Position numbers and translations under genes: made by a program
Notes under the pieces: model-generated
Told to the model about the DNA's origin: nothing
The model's database searches: none
The model's input: only the letters and a program-made list of their open reading frames with translations
Assembly: GCA_963920525.1 (NCBI GenBank)
Contig: OY986439.1
Span: forward strand, 45,495,193-45,559,192
Source: Dichetophora obliterata
Lineage: Eukaryota; Arthropoda; Insecta; Diptera; Sciomyzidae
DNA length: 64,000 bases
Direction of reading: 5' to 3'
Part shown: positions 12,133 to 22,960 of the stretch, piece by piece
Layout of the letters: each line of letters begins with the position of its first letter
Position numbering within the stretch: position 1 is the stretch's first letter

Positions 12133-12253
12133 ATGTATGAATATATGCTTTGATTCCTATAATCATTGTTGTGTGTCCCCAATATTAAAAAAGATACACG
12201 ATTTTGTTGCAGCGCTCTTATATTATTGCTATTGTTTTGCGCAACACTGTACT

Positions 12254-14189
12254 TACATAGTTAGTTAATTAATTTTTTTGGAACGCGAAGCCAATGTGTC
12301 GATGACAAATTCCTAGTTGACAAATATATCTTTATGAATTATAAAATATATTTTTAAATGCTTCTTTATCGTAGTTTATCAATAGTTTTCATTGGTGTGC
12401 TTGAGACGAAGTGTCACCGCTAGAATTTGAGGCGAAAAATTTATTAAAACCACTTGACGATAGTTACACACAGTTACACATCGTCAAACTGACAAATGTA
12501 CCAATGAAATTCACTTTTTGGTTGTAGAATTTAGTGTTATACTCAGTTTTTTGCAATCAAATAAAAATATCGAGATATTTGCGATTGAAATTTAGTCACT
12601 TTTAGACCCATTTTTCGGTATATTTTCCTTTTATTTGGAAAACAAAAATTTTGACCATCTCCAATAATGTTTACATTTTCAGAATGTAATTAACTTATGA
12701 AATAAAAATACCAATTTGAGCAAAAAAACTTTAAGATTTTTTTGTTAAAGTTTTACGTTTAACAAACGGAAGGAAATGCAAAATTGCGTAAATTTTGAAA
12801 AATCATAAATTCAACAAGACTAACTCAATTTTCACGTTGGAGGTGTTATTGAAAAGACAATAAAAATTAGTTAGAATACTTTAAGAAAATTTTTAAATAA
12901 AGGTCAAATGATGGCCAAATAACAAAATCTGAATATATCGATAATTTGATCTGATTTGGAAAAACTGAGTATGTCACTAAATATTATTACCGAAATTTAA
13001 TTTACGTGTCTCGGCTTTTTTTGTTTCTTTTCAAAAGTTGAAAATTCACCTTTAGTAAAATTTAACGAACAAGGAAGCATTGCTTATCATCATTTAAATT
13101 TCACAGACTGGCTTAGAATAATTTTGTTCAATTTATATGCATATATTCTGCAAACGTTAGTACGTTAGCAATAAAACATAGGCCAAAAATTAAGAAAACC
13201 ATTTATATTGTATTATGTTTACCTTAATGTCTGCTAAACAAAATAAGCATGAACATTGCACAATTTGCAATTAATCTTCATGTTAGGGCGAAATTAAATA
13301 AATTGGAATATATTGGTTTTTTTTATATATAAAAGATTTTGGATTGCTAAGGGGAGTTGAAGCCCCCGAACGCCCTCTATATCTACGGCGTTGAGTGTGT
13401 GATGGTTGAAGAAAGGGCCGCAAGCGAACAATTTTTTAAGTTTCTAGTAAGAGCTCATATGGTATAACAAACTAAGGCAGAATCCTCTGATTGTACGGAT
13501 TCATGTCTTTAACAATAAAAAACCACTTCATTTTTATAAAATGGAACTGACATTTGAAGTTTTCGAGAATTTAATACCAGTTGAGAGCGACAATTTTTCC
13601 ATTTTTAGGCTTAAGAGGCCCAAATAAAGTACGAAATCAATATTTGGTTCCAGGCACTAAAGTAAAATTATGCTGAAATAACATTTAATTTTCCACAGAA
13701 CCAAAAGTGGTGGCAAGTATTTTAACTATTTCGTGATAGCTTTACACAGAGTAAAGAAAAGGTAATAATAAAAAAAAAACAAATATCAAAAGTGACAATC
13801 AAAAACTGACAGTCAACTATCAGTTTAGCCGATTGAACTCCTGTTTTCTTATATTTTTTTACTGCTATAATTGTTTTTTAAGCTGCATCAAGTATATTTA
13901 ACTTTTGCACTTTTTATTATATCGATTCGATATCTGAAAAAAATATACAAAAAGTATTTAGTGATATTCCTTCATTAAATTAAACTTTGAGGTGACTTGA
14001 CTGCCCATTGTAGACCTTTAATAATTTTTTATTAATTTAAGTTTGGAAAAGCTACTTTCGCATTAACGGCAACTACTCTTCCAATACCCATTCAATGTCC
14101 AGTTTATATGTGCTTCAAGAGCAATGTCTGCAGCTTTTAGGTCAAGCTTTTTAACTTAACAAGCTTTTAAGTTTTTTTTTTTAAAGTCT
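12254..14189. other. AT-rich intergenic stretch
   Basis: No convincing gene. A short region near 12460-12485 has an imperfect TGACGATAGTTACACAC hairpin. A C/G-run and hAT-like right end lie at 13345-13393. The rest is unremarkable AT-rich DNA. Confidence 0.5.
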
Positions 14190-14750
14190 GTGCTTGTACT
14201 TCTTTTTCCTTTGAAAATGTTGGTCACATTAAGCATGATTAAACGCTATCTGCAATTTAAGTTGAGACCGCGAGTCTTTCTTACTGTACACAAGTTCAGA
14301 ATAGGCTATGGCGAGGACAACGAGCTGAATTACAAGCTTGTGTCCCATATCAATAAGTGTATACTGAGACGGAATCCTAATGGCACGCACGATGTAATAA
14401 ATTTTGCGGACTACTCTTTTGAAATTATCTGTGCACGAAAGGAAAGCATTGATATTAAATCTAAGACTTACAACACTGTTAACATTTTCTATAATTTTAT
14501 AACCCAATAAAATGTCTGGAATGAAGTGCAGGTTTATTTTCTCTTTAGATATAGGCAACACATACGACTTAAGTACATTAAGGTGAAGACTATTTTTTTA
14601 GAAACCATTGGCTTACACTGTTAAGATATTCATTAAGTTGGCATACTAAATCTCACATGAGATTTGTTCTAGCAGAAAAATAGATCTGAACGTCATCAGC
14701 ATAAACATGCATTGATGAATATGTGCAATGCGGTGCTAAAATCTGAGATT
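14190..14750 (-). pseudogene. LINE reverse-transcriptase fragment (minus)
   Basis: On the minus strand, YADDVQIYFSAR (catalytic YADD at 14703-14692) is followed by NSVSQWF-like sequence. After a frameshift an ORF at 14561-14229 continues with KSYVLPISKE and SVVSLRFNINAFLSCTDNF, the usual order downstream of the RT active site in Jockey/CR1-like LINEs. Stops and shifts show it is dead. The 106-codon frame on the + strand over the same stretch (14190-14510) is a shadow. Confidence 0.65.
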
Positions 14751-15430
14751 AAAAAATAGAAAATTTAAATAAAATTTAATGTTTTTTTATTTTTTAAATA
14801 TATTTATAGTGAATATATTTAAAGAATAATGTATAGTACTAGAATTAGATCATTTCGAACAATAATATTTAAAACAAAATTAAATGTAAAAGTACTTTTT
14901 GACAAATTATGCACACGAGCACTGCATTATTTAGTTACATATATTTTTAATTCAAAAGTATTTTTTTTTTATGTATTTATTATATTCCCGGGACCTCGGG
15001 ATTGACATCACTAGTTCTTACAAAGAGAAAACAACATTTTCAAAAGTGGCAGAAATGAGCTACTTTTAAAAACGTTTAACCCAGATATTGCACTTCTAAC
15101 GTTTATTTTAATTTTAAAAACGAACATCTTAAAATGAAATAGTAAAATGTTTATTTTCATTTCAAAAACGTTCTTAAATGTTCGTTTGATTCCTAATAAT
15201 AAATATTCCCATTATTTTCATTTTAAAAACATAAAATTTTAAAAATATATTCTAAAATGTTCGTTCGATTTGTAACAATAAATATTTTAAAATGCAATAG
15301 TACAACAATTATTTATATTTTAAAAACGAAATTGTTCATTATTTCCCATTAATTCAAAAAATTTACAGAAATTAGCATTTCATCTATTAACTAATCATCA
15401 GCTATGTTCATCTCGTTTTTAAGATAATTA

Positions 15431-16851
15431 TACTGTATTTTTAAAGATGCTAGGCAGTACTTGGGGTCTCTCACCCTTTCTGATGCACTGGATCTATGTA
15501 ACGGTAGTGCGTCCTATTCTACTCTACGGGATTATTGTGTGGTGGCCGGCTGTGAACAAATCAACATTCCTCAGGCACTTGGAGAAAACTCAGCGGCAGG
15601 CAGCGCTATGCATCACGGGGGCACTGAAGTCAACTCCAACTAAAGCGCTTGAAACGATTCTAAGTATGGACCCCCTGGACATACACGCAAAACTAATAGC
15701 CGGAAAAACGGCACAACGCCTCACAGCAGCAGGCAACATGCACACTCAAAATTTGGGACATTGTACAATCGGAAAGGATCTACTTAGTAGCACGGACTAC
15801 ATGGTACCTCGCACGATAGTCAATTCCAAAGTACGAACTCTTCTGGGACCAAACGACTGGTGCAAAGGTATAGAACAAGCACAGCGGACGGTCAACATGT
15901 TTACCGACGGCTCCAAAATGCCTACGGGGGTAGGTGCGGCGGTGTATTGCGCAGAGCCTAATATAAGGCAGCCATATAAACTGCCGAACCACTGCAGTAT
16001 CTTCCAGGCGGAAATATTTGCCATAAGGAAGGCTGCTGAAATAGCCCTCAACATGGACACACAACACTCTAACATCAACATTTTCGTTGACAGTCAAGCG
16101 GCGATCAAATCCATGGGCTCCGCTAGCATCAAGTCCAAAAGTGTCTTGGCTGGCAGAGATGCACTAGATGCACAATGCGCTTCGAAAAGAGTGCGCATCT
16201 ACTGGGTCCCTAGCCACCAGGGCATTGAGGGAAACGAGATGGCAGATGGTTTAGCAAAGGAAGGCGCCGGGCTGGAATCAGAACTCGCAGAACATGTACT
16301 TACTCCGCTACAAGAGTTGTACAGGAACCTCGAAAGAAGAGCCACACTAGCAGTGAATCGTAGATGGAGAGATACGACAACGTGCAAAATCTCGAAAATC
16401 ATGTGCAATGCACAATGCGAAAGCGAACTATGTTCATCTTGGCACGCCCGCGCAAGGATTGCAGGACACTAGTGGGCATGCTCACTGGTCACTGCATGAC
16501 GGCAATCCACGCGAGGAAGCTGGGCATCACCACGGATGACAACTGCAGGAAGTGCAAAGAACTGGGCACATTGGAGACCCTGGAGCACCTACTATGCACA
16601 TGCCCCGCCCTACTTAGATCGAGACTAAAATACCTAGGCTCATCGACGTTCCCGTCACTTAAAGATGTAGCCAGGGTGTCTCTAGAATCCCTCCTAAGGT
16701 TTGCGAACTCAACGCAAATCTTTAAAGACTTTTAAAAACAAACACAAAGGTTCTTTTGTTCGCTACCGGTACCACTAAGAACCTGAATTGGTCTATGTGA
16801 GCCTCACGAAGGCATCCGGTCTAACCTAACCTAACCTACTGTATTTTCAAA
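15431..16851 (+). mobile_element. 5'-truncated LOA-like LINE insertion with target duplication
   Basis: The element body is 15446-16836, with flanking TACTGTATTTTTAAA (15431-15445) and TACTGTATTTTCAAA (16837-16851), a 15-bp target duplication with one mismatch. The 3' end is three CCTAA-type units. The left junction falls directly in coding sequence, as for incomplete target-primed reverse transcription. The much higher GC content than its surroundings suggests a recent insertion. Confidence 0.8.
15447..16735 (+). pseudogene. LINE ORF2 C-terminus: RT thumb, RNase H, zinc-knuckle region
   Basis: The open frame 15447-16472 (341 codons) starts after the RT palm with VVRPILLYGIIVWWPAV, typical of R1/LOA/Jockey RT C-termini. 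An RNase H domain follows with its expected residues: FTDGSK (Asp), QAEIFAI (Glu), FVDSQAAIKS (Asp) and WVPSHQGIEGNEMADGLAKE (His, Asp). A frameshift at about 16440 moves the frame to the 16364-16735 ORF, which has a CRKC...LEHLLCTCPALLRSR zinc-knuckle-like C-terminus ending at TAA 16733. RNase H plus this C-terminus points to the LOA/I side of LINE clades. It is dead because of 5' truncation and the frameshift. Confidence 0.85.
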
Positions 16852-17141
16852 TGCGTATTTTAACAGCAAATGCGTATTTTCCCAGCGTCTATAAAAAAAT
16901 AAATTTTGTCAGATATTATACATTTTATTTAAAATACTTACCTCTTAGTTGTGGCAGCAAATGCTCCAACTCAAACTTTTTCATTACTTTCTTGAGTGAT
17001 GAAATCGAGAATGAAAAATATTTTATTTTCTGAACAAATATCAAATATATAATCAATATATAGTCAATGAAACAAATATAACAAACAACTCGTTATTAAC
17101 AAGTGTTTTGAAACAAAGTATGTGAATTTTACAATGTCATG

Positions 17142-17389
17142 GTAAAATGTTCGTAGTTGTTTTAAAAACGTTTCGTTTCACTTTTCTATTAAAAAATGTG
17201 CGTTTTCATTTTTGTATGGCGTAAAATGTTTTTAAAAATATTAATTTTATCCTAAATTAGTAATAGTAAAATATTCATGGTTGTTTTAAAAACGTTCAGT
17301 TTTTGCTTTTCTATTTAAAAATGTGTGTTTTAATTTTTGTGTGGCGTAAAATATTTTTAAAAATATTAATTTTACTATACGTTTTTAAA
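17142..17389. repeat. 124-bp tandem duplication
   Basis: Copies at 17142-17265 and 17266-17389, about 85-90% alike by eye, both containing GGCGTAAAAT and TTTTAAAAACGTT. AT-rich and non-coding. Less regular relatives of the same words occur on the other side of the LINE insertion (about 15100-15350). Confidence 0.75.
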
Positions 17390-18210
17390 ATGTGCGTCTT
17401 TGATTTTTTATTTTCTCAGTGTACTGTTCATAGTAGCTTCTCAAAATTGATTAGATTTTTATATTTTATTGGATCAACGATTGATTTTTATTTTTGATCC
17501 AAAAAATGATGATCAAAGATTGATATTTATTTCCGATTGAAAAAATAACGATCACAAAATAATTGGTATTATTTGATTCCACCCTGCATCTAGAACTCAA
17601 AGTCAGGGAAAGCACAAGCATCAAGATTTTTTTTAGCTGCAATAAAACATTTTCAAAAAAAAGTTTCGATGTATAAAAATCTAAATTTGTCATTAATTTT
17701 ACTTGTTTTTATTAAAGTTTAATATTAAAGCGGAGGCCAAAAAAAAAGATTTAAGAGATTTTTTCTCAACACATTGAAGAGCTATCTTTAGAGAGTATGT
17801 AGGCCTGTTTATATAAAAAAATGCATTCTTTATCTCGTGGTAGCGGTAGATCAGAGGTACTTAAAAAAAGCATCGTGTAGTGCATTAAACCTTTCCTCAC
17901 AGAGTTATCTGTTATCTGAAAATCAAAATGACTTAATAAATATATTAGTTTCTTGTGCGAATGAACTAAATTATATTGAAATATATGCGATTTTTGATTT
18001 TCGGCGCGGTTTCTATATTAGAGGTACCATTTTTATATAAAAAATCAGCCTATTATTGCTTGTAAGAAAAAACTAACTTAATTATCTGCAAGTATTTATC
18101 ATACAAAAGATGACTGCAAAAATTAATATCGGCTTGTTCATATTTGAGTTATGTTACGCACCGACTTCAACTACGTTGTTTTAAGTCAACGTTAATAATT
18201 ATTTTTCTAT
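17390..18210. other. AT-rich DNA, nothing recognised
   Basis: Scattered short ORFs on both strands without family features or a sensible start context. No repeat structure stood out apart from homopolymer tracts. Confidence 0.4.
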
Positions 18211-18213
18211 ATA

Positions 18214-18562
18214 CAGTGAAACCTCTACTAACGGACACCTCTCTTAAGCGGACACTTCTCTTGAGCGGACAGTTTTTCCACGACCAAGTTTTTCATCCGC
18301 TTTTTCGAACAAATTAACCTCTCTTAAGCGGACCCTCTCTTGAGCGGATGCGGACAGTATATTTTCGTCTAATTGGGCGAAAAACCTCTGTTAGGCGGAC
18401 GCGAACCTCCCTCAAGCGGACACAAAGGTCTGTTGAACGGACGCGTACCTCTGTTGGACGGACGCGAACTTCTCTCAAGCGGACACATACGTCTGTTCAA
18501 CGGACGCGAACCTCTGTTGCACGGACGCAAACCTCTCTCTCCAGCGGACACGAGCGGGAAAA
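18214..18562. repeat. Tandem array of ~21-bp units derived from a transposon end
   Basis: Starts CAGTGAAACCTCTACTAACG after a TA (18212-18213), a start typical of pogo/Tigger-like inverted repeats. It continues as degenerate repeats of the words CTCTCTTAAGCGGACA. From about 18380 the unit is a regular 21 bp (CGGACGCGAACCTCT...). Because 21 is divisible by 3 and the unit lacks stops, long Arg/Thr/Ser-rich frames appear on both strands; they are artefacts. No matching right-hand inverted repeat was found. Confidence 0.75.
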
Positions 18563-18599
18563 GTAACTGACAAAATGTGTGTAAACATACAGATATGAA

Positions 18600-19190
18600 A
18601 TTGGGGACTACCCTCACAAAGAGCCTCGCTTGTTTTTGTTTTTTTTTTTATTTGCCTTGCCATCGCTTCACTGAGCTATAGAACGTTGCAGTGAATAGAC
18701 AATACGAGATGGCGAACCCATATACAAAATCGTTTTTTTTTTAAAGAAAAACAAAAAAACTTACGTCAATCGACGATTTCTGAATTTCTTAAGTCATGAA
18801 TTACACATGTAAAAATTTGAATTTTGTCAATTACATACTATTTTTCATGATATGAACTGAATTTTTTTATTTTAAACACATATGCGTCAACGTGCGAATA
18901 ATATTTTCACTTCTGTCGATAGAACGCTCAAGAATCGCTCAGATTTTTTGATAACACTGATATAAAGACTTATTGTCGATGCGCCAACAAGAACGGTTAT
19001 GAGATTTTGATTTTTTTTTTTATTGCATATTTTATTAACACTATGTATCGTCCATATTTCTGCAATTGCCGTTATATTAAATCTCTTTAGGCTTAGAAGT
19101 GATCAAAAGTAAATATGTGCTCGCAGTACTAGAAATACTCTGAAAAAAGTAGCTCAAAACACATAAATGTTTTATTTGGAGCAGCGCCGA
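18600..19190. other. AT-rich spacer, nothing recognised
   Basis: Lies between the 21-bp array and the hAT target duplication. No ORF, repeat or RNA gene that I can support. Confidence 0.4.
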
Positions 19191-19198
19191 TATGTACC

Positions 19199-22100
19199 CA
19201 GGGCTGCCAGTTTGGTAATTAATTACCAAATTTGGTAGAAAATTTTTGAGTTGTTAATTTGGTAATTTTTTAAAGTTTTAGTAACTTTTTCCTTTAGTTT
19301 TTTAAAAAATTCAAAATAATATGTTTGCAAGATTTATATAAAAAAATTGTATTTAATATTACATTAAACATTTTTTAGTGCAGCATAAACTTTACGTTTT
19401 GTATTGAACATTTCTCTAAGTTTTCCGAACGCATCATCTGAAAATATTGCGAATCATGTCAAAAGAAAATGTCAAAACATTTTATTCTTGAAATGTAACG
19501 TTAACAAAGAAGAAAAATTCTTACAAAAACGAAGCTACGAAACAAGTTGGGTTTTAATACAAAATTAGCATAATGATTTCAAAGGAACTCTGCAAAATGA
19601 GAGACAAGCCTCATTATGTGTGGTCACCAGAAAATTTTTAGATTTAAAATTGAGATATTTTTTCGCCATCAGCTCTAGTTTAGGAGTTACAGGCAAAAAT
19701 GTAAAAACCTGTTATGTTCTAAAAGAATAATATCTTTAAATTGCATCAGTCGATTTCGAGCGTATTTGACAGTTTTGATTAGGAAATATTCAGCCCTATC
19801 ATGCTTAATTTTTCATGCGGAATCGGAAAAGGGAGTTTTAATTTTTAAGATAAAGCTCTAGAACATTTTGAATATTTTTAAGTTATTTTTTCCTGAATTT
19901 TTTTTTTCCTTATTAAGTTTTCTGAATGTTCTTGAAGTTTATCTTAAAAATATTCATAATAGGGTTGATTAGGTCTAACTATTTTTGTAAACAAATTTTT
20001 TTCATCTTTTGTTTTGTAAGATAATGGCCTTGAAAATCATAAATTTTAAAACTTTTTCATAATAAACATATTTGCTACCGTGAATTGTCTAAATCATAAA
20101 TATATCTTTTGTCTTTGAAGTTTAAGCATTCATTTGACCTTTGCAGATATTGTGGACAATTCCAGATATATTCTGAAATAACGAAAATTGATTAAATGAA
20201 AAATTTATAGAAAAAAATTTCTAAAGTAACTTACTAAAAAATTAGGGTTTTCCAGCCACTTAAAAAAGCTTTGAATAAATTTTATAGAATTTTCGTTTCT
20301 TTCACAATATGTTTTTTTAAAACAACTTCAGTAAACATGCTTTGTTAGTGCAGAATTCCAGCAGGCTGTTGGACTACATATAATATAGGCATAGAAACTA
20401 AAGTAAAACAGAAATACAACAACAAATGTGGCATTATGAAATTAAGGGAAAAAATGAGAAATTGAAGCTTCAAAATCTCATCGCCCCGATGGTGCAGTGC
20501 GTCTACGCGCTTGCACGGGCAATCACAAAGATTTCTGATGACGCGTTTAGCACGCAGAAATTGTACAATAAAATCAATTTGCTAGTGGTTTTTTTCCTTT
20601 CATATTGAAAAAACTTTGTTGTTGTTGTTGTTTCTTTAGAAAAATTCGTTAGAACAATTAATTGTTTCTAACTTTGACCTTAAGCTCGATAAACGATTTT
20701 AAACTGTCAAACAACTAGAATTTGTATTTAAAATCAAGTATGATTTAAACTATCAAACATTTAGAATTTGTATTTAAATCATATAAAGTCAACATAATAA
20801 ACATAGAGGTCATTTAGGAAAAAACTTTAATCAAATGGTAGAGCTCGACCAAACGGAAACAGCTGAAAAACAAAATCAGCAAAAATTCTAAAAACAACTT
20901 CAGTAAACATGCTTTGTTAGTGCAGAATTCCAGCAGGCTGTTGGACTACATATAATATAGGCATAGAAACTAAAGTAAAACAGAAATACAACAACAAATG
21001 TGGCATTATGAAATTAAGGGAAAAAATGAGAAATTGAAGCTTCAAAATCTCATCGCCCCGATGGTGCAGTGCGTCTACGCGCTTGCACGGGCAATCACAA
21101 AGATTTCTGATGACGCGTTTAGCACGCAGAAATTGTACAATAAAATCAATTTGCTAGTGGTTTTTTTCCTTTCATATTGAAAAAACTTTGTTGTTGTTGT
21201 TGTTTCTTTAGAAAAATTCGTTAGAACAATTAATTGTTTCTAACTTTGACCTTAAGCTCGATAAACGATTTTAAACTGTCAAACAACTAGAATTTGTATT
21301 TAAAATCAAGTATGATTTAAACTATCAAACATTTAGAATTTGTATTTAAATCATATAAAGTCAACATAATAAACATAGAGGTCATTTAGGAAAAAAAAAA
21401 AACTTTAACGTAAAAAGATATCAGCAAAAGCTTTAAATACTTTGCAAAAGTTTGGGCTTAGAAGCAGTTATTGGAAAAAGAACTGCATATCATATTTTTT
21501 CATAACTCCTTAACTTGAGGTGATGGTGAAAAAGTTTCCTTATATTTAAAATCAGTGCCCGTAGTTAGAATTGATATCCTATAAAACAAATAAACTGAGT
21601 AGTTTCTGATTTTTAGTTATTACAAAATGATAAAAATTTAAACTTGAGGAAACTGATAATTTTTTTAAATCGTTAAATGCCACCTCTTTGTTTTTATTTA
21701 TTTAATTTCTTAAAATCAATATTCATTGCCAATGAATGCGGTACATTTTTTTAGTTATAACTTATTTCAAATAAAAAAGACAGGGATCTCATTTTTATAC
21801 CATTAATTTATAATTTTTTGTGACAAAAAAATTACGTTTACCTGAATTTACTACTTATTTGTGATTTTTATATTAATTTAATAAATAAATTTAAACAAGA
21901 AAAAAGTTGTACGTCTTCTTTATATGTTTTTATTTTTTTTTTATTTAATTCAAATAAAAAAGATATTCGTCTCATTTTTATAAGTATATGCGTGTATGAA
22001 TTTTACTTATTTTTTGATTTTAAGTTATTAAAAATAAGAAATTTTTAAGAAGAAAAATGTAATACTTAATAATATTAACTAAATTTATTTTACCACTATT

Positions 22101-22273
22101 TCTGTTTATTAATTTCAAGTATTTTAATATTGAATTAATGTTTTTTATCAGCAAAAATTATAATTTTAGTGATTTTCTTGATGTTTGCTGCCTATTTAAT
22201 TAATTTTTATTTAATTTTGGTAACTTTCTGATCAAATTTTGGTAACTCAATTTTTTTACAAGTGGCAACCCTG
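19199..22273. mobile_element. Non-autonomous hAT transposon, 3.08 kb
   Basis: Ends CAGGGCTGCCA and TGGCAACCCTG are imperfect 11-bp inverted repeats, with similar GTTTGGTAA / TTTTGGTAACT words just inside. The flanks are a perfect 8-bp duplication TATGTACC (19191-19198 and 22274-22281), the hAT hallmark. No transposase is recognisable. The middle is occupied by a tandem pair of a 572-bp dispersed repeat. Non-autonomous, presumably mobilised in trans. Confidence 0.8.
20319..21402 (+). repeat. Tandem pair of a 572-bp dispersed repeat
   Basis: Sequence 20319-20830 is repeated at 20891-21402 with an offset of exactly 572 bp and near identity. The segment between carries the unit's other part (GGTAGAGCTCGACCAAACGG). 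Each unit contains GCCCCGATGGTGCAGTGCG, a (GTT)n tract and an end GTCAACATAAT. Related copies lie at about 37600-38140 and 63090-63721. The 60-codon frame in each unit is identical between the pair but differs in the other copies, so it is probably not a gene. Confidence 0.85.
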
Positions 22274-22281
22274 TATGTACC

Positions 22282-22960
22282 TAACTATTAAGAGATTTAT
22301 ACGAAGAAATTTTTCAAATCGATCCAAGCATGTTCACAGAATATTTGAGCATGCTCCCGCTGTAACCTAGATACGGGCCTGATTTGAGTTATATTACGAA
22401 AATCATGGCACATAAAATCATGTCAAAAATGAATTCTCCAACTTACATGCATCACGTGACTATATTAAATGTATATTATAGTTACTTTTTATACATGATC
22501 TTTTCATATATAAATTTAAAAATAACAATAAATTTGAGTTCCTAAAAAAATCTCGATGTTTCAAAATATCACCGGATATCAAAAAACGGTTTCTTGAATA
22601 AACCGAAATTGTTGACTTAAGCAAAATTGAAACTTCGTATACCGAATAATGAGCAAAAAAGCAGTTTCTCGAATAACCCTAAGCCAAAATTAACAACTCT
22701 ACCTGAAACAAAGCTACTCAATCCATATTAAAAAATAGCATATCTTATTTCACAACATGAGTTAATTTTATGTTTGCAAAGAGTTCAAACAAAATCTTTA
22801 AGTTAAACATACAACACATTAGCCTAATTTATGGGTACTTAAAAGACTTCAAATCGAAATAGGAGACCCAGGACTGCTAGTAAAAAAAAAAAATTAAACA
22901 ACTTAACATGAAAATATTTCAAGCATAAAGTTAAAGTGCAAAATGCTTATGCTTGATTGC
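22282..22960. other. AT-rich spacer upstream of the gene
   Basis: No coding or repeat structure recognised between the hAT duplication and the CA/CAA-rich 5' region of the gene at 23 kb. Confidence 0.4.

Larger units (their letters stand above)
8875..12249 (-). mobile_element. Tc1-like transposon carrying a captured Cdc7 segment
   Basis: Both termini read CAGTGTTGCGCAAAACAATAG inward, minus the last base, and are flanked by TA (8873-8874, 12250-12251). The inverted repeats are long, about 220 bp on the left (8875 to ~9095). On the right the repeat is split: the outer ~117 bp lie at ~12133-12249 and the inner ~95 bp at ~10339-10434. About 1.7 kb of Cdc7-derived DNA sits between them. A dead Tc1 transposase lies between the left repeat and the inner right piece. 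The chimera therefore looks like one element that acquired host gene sequence inside its own terminal repeat. Confidence 0.8.
5359..13393. mobile_element. Candidate hAT-like remnant with nested insertions
   Basis: The left end reads CAACGCCGTAGATA at 5359 next to a G-run. The right end reads TATCTACGGCGTTG, ending at 13393, next to a C-run. They are exact 14-bp inverted repeats. The adjacent octamers AATGTATG (5351-5358) and AGTGTGTG (13394-13401) match at 6 of 8 positions and may be a decayed hAT target duplication. The ends resemble those of the hAT-like element at 40421-42583. No transposase is recognisable. The interior includes a LINE tail, a MITE and the Tc1/Cdc7 chimera. The pairing over 8 kb is an inference. 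Confidence 0.35.

Noticed and set aside
15780..16408. Minus-strand ORFs of about 70-105 codons
   Set aside because: Antisense to the RNase H region of the LOA-like LINE.
18348..18663. Arg/Ser/Thr-rich ORFs on both strands
   Set aside because: Artefact of a stop-free 21-bp tandem unit.
20426..21180. Two identical 60-codon ORFs as a duplicated small gene
   Set aside because: They lie in the dispersed 572-bp repeat, and the other copies do not keep the frame or sequence.
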